A stretch of 35,449 bases of DNA, taken from contig JAHBMJ010001130.1 in the NCBI GenBank assembly GCA_018398765.1, forward strand, positions 1 to 35,449, in the 5' to 3' direction. Position numbers and translations under genes: made by a program. Of this stretch, positions 31,100 through 35,449 are shown piece by piece (the first letter of the stretch is position 1; every line of letters begins with the position of its first letter). Source of the DNA: Chromera velia. Lineage: Eukaryota > Sar > Chromeraceae. The notes under the pieces were generated by a model, which saw nothing but the letters and a program-made list of their open reading frames with translations, had not been told where the DNA came from and searched no databases.

Positions 31100-32060
31100 C
31101 ATGGTTAAATCTGGTCTCAGTGATTTTGACTACCTCTGAAGAGACCTCGGGTGCATATTGTATAAAGCTTAAGATTGCACTCAACCGATTGTGACCAAAT
31201 ATAACCATCAATTCAAAGGAGCTAGTCTCGTCTCTTCCGAAGACAACTCACCGGGCAACTTGAAATGCTAACTTCAGGTCGATTTTTATATGTGAGAGAG
31301 AGAGAGAGAGATTTACAGCATACAAGTATCTGATGGTCCCTGCATGCGTGCCACGGCACGCACGGCTTACGAGCCCGCCGCAGGCTAAAAAAAAAAAAAT
31401 ATATTCGTCTCTTCTAGCTCTCTCTCTGGTTCTCTCTCGAATCATCAGTCCCTCTGTGAGACTCTCTTTCTCTTTCACTCTCTCACTGGTTTTAACCAAC
31501 CCAAGCTGTTCCTTCGTTTGCACTTTCGACAACCGATCAATTAAATATATTGGATCATGCAGTATCTACTATAGAAGATTCAAACAAATCTTTAAACACT
31601 GTGTACTACAACGTAGTACAACATAAAAAAAAATATTTTTAAACTTTTTTTGACTAAGTTATTTCTATGATATCAAAAAATTGACTTTCACTTGCATACA
31701 TTTGTGGACATATAAGAGATATTTGCAATACAGTTATCTTTGGTACTCGATTTACCCACTAGTTTATTCAGTTTAAAAGAACGATTACCACTGTTTTGGC
31801 TACCAAAACAACGGTAATCAATGTGAGTCTGCATGATTACTAATGATTACCATAACCAATACTAACCGTAAAACTGGTTACCAAGCGGCCTAACGGCCGC
31901 CTAGCTAGATAACCAAACTAAGTTAGTTACTCCTAACAGCACAGTATAACCTTACATATGCTTTCCTCGGCAAAAAATAAAGCAGACACCCCGAACCCGC
32001 CACATGCACACCCTCACGATCCCTCACGCAGGCACATCAATGCATGTTGTATAGAAAAAT
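31100..32060. other. AT-rich intergenic stretch
   Basis: No gene is supported. A GA tract lies at 31294-31311 and CT-rich DNA at 31410-31490. Palindromic phrases GGTAATCA/TGATTACC stand near 31783-31870. Confidence 0.45.
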
Positions 32061-32240
32061 CATCGTTCGACATTCGTTCGACCCGCTCCCGCCTAGCTAG
32101 CTGACTTTCGCCGCAACCATCCATTATGCACCGACCTGGCCAGACTCGCACGCATACTTCAATCTAGACTTCAATCTGGTACTAGAGCTGGACGCGTCGA
32201 ATCAACTAGGCATACGCATGCAGGCACGCACGCATACGAC
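32060..32240. repeat. Divergent copy of the intron repeat, downstream of the gene
   Basis: CCCGCCTAGCTAGCTGACTT, then ACCATCCATTATGCACCGAC, then GCATACTTCAATCTAGACTT align with the repeats at 33523-33660 and 34277-34410 but with many differences and insertions. It lies just past the stop codon of the minus-strand gene. Confidence 0.65.
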
Positions 32241-32347
32241 TCGATATGTACTTTTTATACACATATGCTTGCTTTTCTAGATACACAATCGTAACAGCTC
32301 TTGTCGATCAGTCATTTTGATTGTTCCTTGACAGAAAAAAATCAACG

Positions 32348-33168
32348 CTAGTTCCAAATCAGCATGGTCCTCCCATGTCTTCTAGTAAGCTCTTCCTTAA
32401 AGACTCCCACATTGAGCTTTCTCAATGTCGCAAGGAACCGAGGACGCCCGCCCTGCACTGTGATGTCTTGCGTATTTCGGAACCACGGGAGATAAAATAG
32501 CAGCATTTCATGGTAGCGTAACTCAATGACGATAGAAACCTCAGATCGGCCACTGGAATCTGCCTCTCCGTCCGGCTGTTGGTCTGCTAAAAAGATGGTC
32601 AGCAGCGGCACATTTTGCGCTGTGCGTCCGTCGTAAAGATCGCGGGGTTGCGTGGGCAGGACAATGCGATTCCCCGGGTCCTTCATGAGCTTCGCTTCGG
32701 GGCCTTTGCACATTTCCTTCTCTAGCAGATGAGCCCAGTGTGGCCTTGAGGCAATGGCGGTCCAGTCCGCTAATGTGAACCAAGACTCAACCGCGATGTC
32801 ATCGCGGGTCAACTGACTGTGGAACGCATCTGACTCCGGCAAGCTCTCCACTCCTTCGCTCTGGACTCGTTCTGGAGTCTCGGTTGGAGAACAGTCACGT
32901 TCATAAACCCGCTTTGCAGGCATCGCCTGCTCTTCTGGCACGATGAGGACCAGGTTTTCCGGATCCACCCCGAAACGACGAACTTCTCAGCCGATGCTGC
33001 TTTCTATGTCCAGCGCTTTTGTCTTCGTCTCGAAGAACAGATCTAGTGTCAGATCAGAAGAGGATGATGGGGGCAACGGGTCATATTTCACCCCGCCGTT
33101 TGAAGGAGCGAAGGCATGGTTTTGCTCGGCAGCGGCGAAGAGGGACTTGCGCAAACCCATGTAGGAGC
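32348..33168 (-). CDS. Exon d, terminal exon with an in-frame TGA
   Basis: After AAAGCAG it reads GSYMGLRKSLFAAAEQNHAF and on to ETKTKALDIESSIG, then TGA at 32989-32987, then EVRRFGVDPENLVLIVPEEQ and a further 200 open codons ending TRRHGRTMLIWN. Both sides of the TGA look like one protein: acidic middle (VQSEGVESLPESDAF), then WTAIASRPHWAHLLEKEMC and VIELRYHEMLLFYLPWFRN. A single-base change of CGA or TGG to TGA would explain it. Confidence 0.6.
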
Positions 33169-35286
33169 CTGCTTTGATGACCCTGGCCGATAGATGCTAA
33201 CGACGCTCTGCAGCGAAATTGCACGCACTGCCATGCGAGACAGCAAAGAGAACCCGGCGCGATAAAAGAGACGAAAATTGGAGCCATTCGATCACACACA
33301 GCTCTCGGCATGCGCGAAGCGACCTTGAGCCACGCACGTACGCCTGTGCACCGAACACCCATAGAACCAACAGCCAGCCATTCGATCACACACCGCTCTC
33401 GGCACTTCAAGCTGGAGACACCAAACGCATGCTGGAGAAATTTTCGTTCCGGCAAAGAAGAGAAGGGGAAGGCCCGCAGACACCCTCACAACACGTCAGT
33501 CTACAGCATGCTGGAGAAATTTTCGTTCGGCCTGCTCCCGTCTAGCTGACTTCCGCGACCATCCATGATGCACCGACCCCGGACTCGCACACATACTTCA
33601 ATCTAGCAGAGCTGGACACGTCGAATCGACCAGGCACACGCATGCACACATACGGGAAGCGCAGCCACACAGGGAGCTGATGGTCACGTACGAACGCACG
33701 CCAAAAAAAGAAGTCGATCTACAGAGATGGCGGTGACTGATGTATGCTGAAGAAATTTCGGGGAGAGATGAGGATAGAAAAATGGGGAAAGGGAAAGCCG
33801 TGAGCTTCGGAGACGACAGGCTCACCGTTAGGTGCCGAGGCAGGCGGGTGGTCTTTCTTCAACAGCGTGCAGGGGGACAAGCACGGTTCGTTGGCCTTAG
33901 TCAGGTCCATGGGTTCACCCAGAAGCTCTTTCCGGGAGAATCCGTGGGGGCAGGTGGCCGCAGCCACGGCAGCGGTGTTCCCGTTGTACATGTGGGTGAG
34001 CCGGTTCCTTGTCTTGTTCGACAGCGCCCACTCTGCACCTCGCACACGGTCAGGAACAATGGAATGCAAGGCGGAGGGAGAGAAGAAGGGAAGTCGACAA
34101 GAAAGCCAATCACGAGATGCGGTGAGAACAGCAGAGGGTCGATCGATCGGACCAGGACGCAAAATGAAGTCTCGACAACGTATGCTGGGGAAATTTTTGT
34201 TCCAGCAAAGAAGAGAAGGGGAAGGCCTGCAGACACCCTTATGGCACGTCAGTCTACAGCATGCTAGAGAAATTTTCGTTCGGCCTGCTCCCGTCTAGCT
34301 GACTTCCGCGACCATCCATGATGCACCGACCCCGGACTCGCACGCATACTTCAATCTAGCAGAGCTGGACACGTCGAATCGACCAGGCACGCGCACGTAC
34401 ACATACGGGAAGCGCAGCCACACAGGGAGCTGATGGTCACGCACGAACGCACGCCAAAAAAAGAAGTCGATCTAAAGAGATGGCGGTGACTGATGTATGC
34501 TGGAGAAATTTCGGGGGGGGAGGTAACACGGGAAAAGGGAGACGTCAGCTTTAGAAAGACAGTCTGGACTGACTGACCGGAGCTGGTTGCCGGTGCCTGA
34601 GGAAGAGGGTGCTTGGCAATGAAGAGCAAGTTCTCTACCATGCGTTCCTTCTGTGCATCGGCCCTCACGTCGTCGGTGTCCCAGTCTTGAAAGTGGACCG
34701 GGTTGAGGGGGCGCAGGAGCAGCTTGTCTGGGCCCTTGCAGAAGGAAGAGGCAATGACGGCATCCTTTTTCTCCTTCCACTCGGAAGTGTTCCCGTAGTA
34801 TGTGTGGGTATGCCGGTTCTTCGTTTTATTCGACAGCGTCCACTCTGCAACAGGCACCCATGTACTCAGTACGACAAGATACAGGTGGAACCGGGCACAG
34901 AGACGGCCACGGACAGGCAAAGAGCGGGAAGGAGCGAACGGAACGAGACATGATGAGAACAGCAAAGAAGCAGACCGGTCTCGACTACAGCTCACAAATG
35001 AGCGGAAAACCGACCGACCTGCAAATCGACCAGGCGTACGCACGCGCCCATACGGGAAACACAGCCACACAGGTAGTTGACGGTCACACACGCATGCGGG
35101 AAAAAATGGATACTGGGAGAAAACCAGAGAACCGAGGTCTCTGACGGACGACTGCTGACCTTGTGAGGCCTCGGCGCTCTCCCCGTCGCGATGGTCACCG
35201 ATCTCTGCTGGGCAGGTGGACTTCTCGCACTTACCGTCAAGGACTCGCAGCATTGCAGGAGTCGCTTGTTGTCCGGCGAGCACCCA
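32348..35286 (-). CDS. Unknown protein, 3' part of a multi-exon gene
   Basis: Four exons on the minus strand: a (35286-35160), b (34844-34578), c (34032-33826) and d (33168-32348, stop). The junctions a/b, b/c and c/d are all phase 1, with CAG acceptors and GTCAGC, GTCAGT and GTGAGC donors. The 5' end lies outside the window, or the exon a start is further upstream. The product is polar and soluble-looking with no membrane segment in these exons. I do not recognise the family. Exons b and c are tandem paralogues. Exon d contains one in-frame TGA, so the gene is either damaged, misread at one base, or terminates early. CDS composition is GC-balanced, unlike the AT-rich DNA to its left. Confidence 0.6.
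33428..33770 (-). repeat. Intron repeat copy 1 (intron after exon c)
   Basis: Runs from GCATGCTGGAGAAATTTTCG to GCTGAAGAAATTTCGGGG and matches 34178-34515 nearly base for base. It contains the GCGCAGCCACACAGGGAGCT and CGCACGCCAAAAAAAGAAGT segments. The short phrase ATGCTGGAGAAATTT recurs at both ends. Confidence 0.85.
33826..34032 (-). CDS. Exon c, second tandem paralogous exon
   Basis: After GGTGCAG it reads EWALSNKTRNRLTHMYNGNT, then ATCPHGFSRKELLGEPMDL, then CTLLKKDHPPASAPN, ending before GTGAGC. 207 bases, phase 1 at both ends, so inclusion or skipping of either paralogue would keep the frame. Confidence 0.65.
34178..34515 (-). repeat. Intron repeat copy 2 (intron after exon b)
   Basis: Near-identical to 33428-33770 by eye, with scattered single-base changes. 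A further partial copy lies at about 35024-35100, in the intron between exons a and b, and a divergent one at 32060-32240. Confidence 0.85.
34578..34844 (-). CDS. Exon b, first tandem paralogous exon
   Basis: After GTTGCAG it reads EWTLSNKTKNRHTHTYYGNT, then KKDAVIASSFCKGPDKLLL, then AQKERMVENLLFIAKHPLPQ, ending before GTCAGT. 267 bases, phase 1 at both ends. It shares its first 20 residues closely and its later pattern (K-LL--P, then LL--K-HP) loosely with exon c. Confidence 0.65.
35160..35286 (-). CDS. Exon a of the unknown gene
   Basis: After CTCTACAG it reads WVLAGQQATPAMLRVLDGKC then KSTCPAEIGDHRDGESAEAS, ending at GTCAGC. An internal GTAAGT would allow a 27-base removal without frame change. 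A second frame (STATLYSGCSPDNKRLLQCC) is also open, so frame choice rests on phase with exon b. Confidence 0.4.
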
Positions 35287-35449
35287 CTGTAGAGAGTTGC
35301 AGTGGAATGAGCTGCTTTGGGGAAGAGGAAACAGCAAAACAAAATCATCAACCAAAAAGGTGATCGACAAGGCAGCCTTCTGTTTCTACAAAAACGAGAC
35401 ATGTTGCTTTCTTACGAAGCATCTGATTTTTCCCTGCACGTCCATAGTA
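35287..35449. other. Upstream intron or exon sequence to window edge
   Basis: The minus strand stays open from 35370 into exon a (LLFPLPQSSSFHCNSLQW), but a pyrimidine-rich tract and CAAAGCAG near 35310 suggest intron. The boundary cannot be fixed. Confidence 0.35.

Noticed and set aside
32987-32989. Selenocysteine codon
   Set aside because: No selenoprotein family is recognisable and no downstream insertion element could be identified; a mutation or error is simpler.
1-35449. tRNA or rRNA genes
   Set aside because: I saw no cloverleaf with conserved arm and loop bases and no rRNA core sequence on either strand; a covariance-model scan was not possible.

Overview
The window looks like nuclear DNA of an intron-rich protist, most likely a coccidian apicomplexan of the Sarcocystidae type. 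This is an inference from four things: a cluster of TGCATGC promoter-type motifs upstream of a secreted-protein gene, GC-balanced multi-exon genes with GT..AG introns and pyrimidine-rich intron ends, long AT-rich gene-free stretches, and a heavy load of decayed transposable elements and microsatellites. I cannot name the species from the sequence.

Layout. 1-4500: AT-rich DNA with islands of G/C homopolymers, one 488-bp element with perfect 13-bp inverted ends and a 6-bp flanking direct repeat (1976-2463), and an imperfect tandem repeat (3430-3820). 4504-5775: plus-strand remnant of a kinase-like gene with an HGDVRWP catalytic-loop motif (Crinkler/FunK1 type), broken by frameshifts and stops. 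7378-13285: minus-strand gene of about 19 exons with a signal peptide and repeated blocks that resemble H-type lectin modules; TGCATGC motifs lie about 290-330 bases upstream of its start. A coding-like ORF at 6746-7257 may be a further 3' exon.

13.7-32.3 kb is mostly mobile-element debris: TA, TG and GA microsatellites, two fold-back elements with shared ends (17801-18269 and 20909-21341), a 211-bp tandem duplication (20361-20783), a zinc-ribbon/acidic ORF element with internal duplications (21944-23130), palindromic GAGGGAGAATT units (23486-23990), an 828-bp non-autonomous hAT-type element with an 8-bp target duplication (24096-24923), and a decayed Ty1/copia retrotransposon (27544-30720) followed by a 209-bp-period duplication.

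32348-35286: the 3' part of a second minus-strand gene, truncated by the window edge. It has four phase-consistent exons. Two of them are tandem paralogues, and the introns behind them share a repeat of about 340 bp that is more alike than the exons. Its terminal exon has one in-frame TGA.

The two minus-strand genes show no functional link to each other. The exon models are hand-built from splice motifs, reading-frame phase and protein-like composition; no transcript or database comparison was possible.
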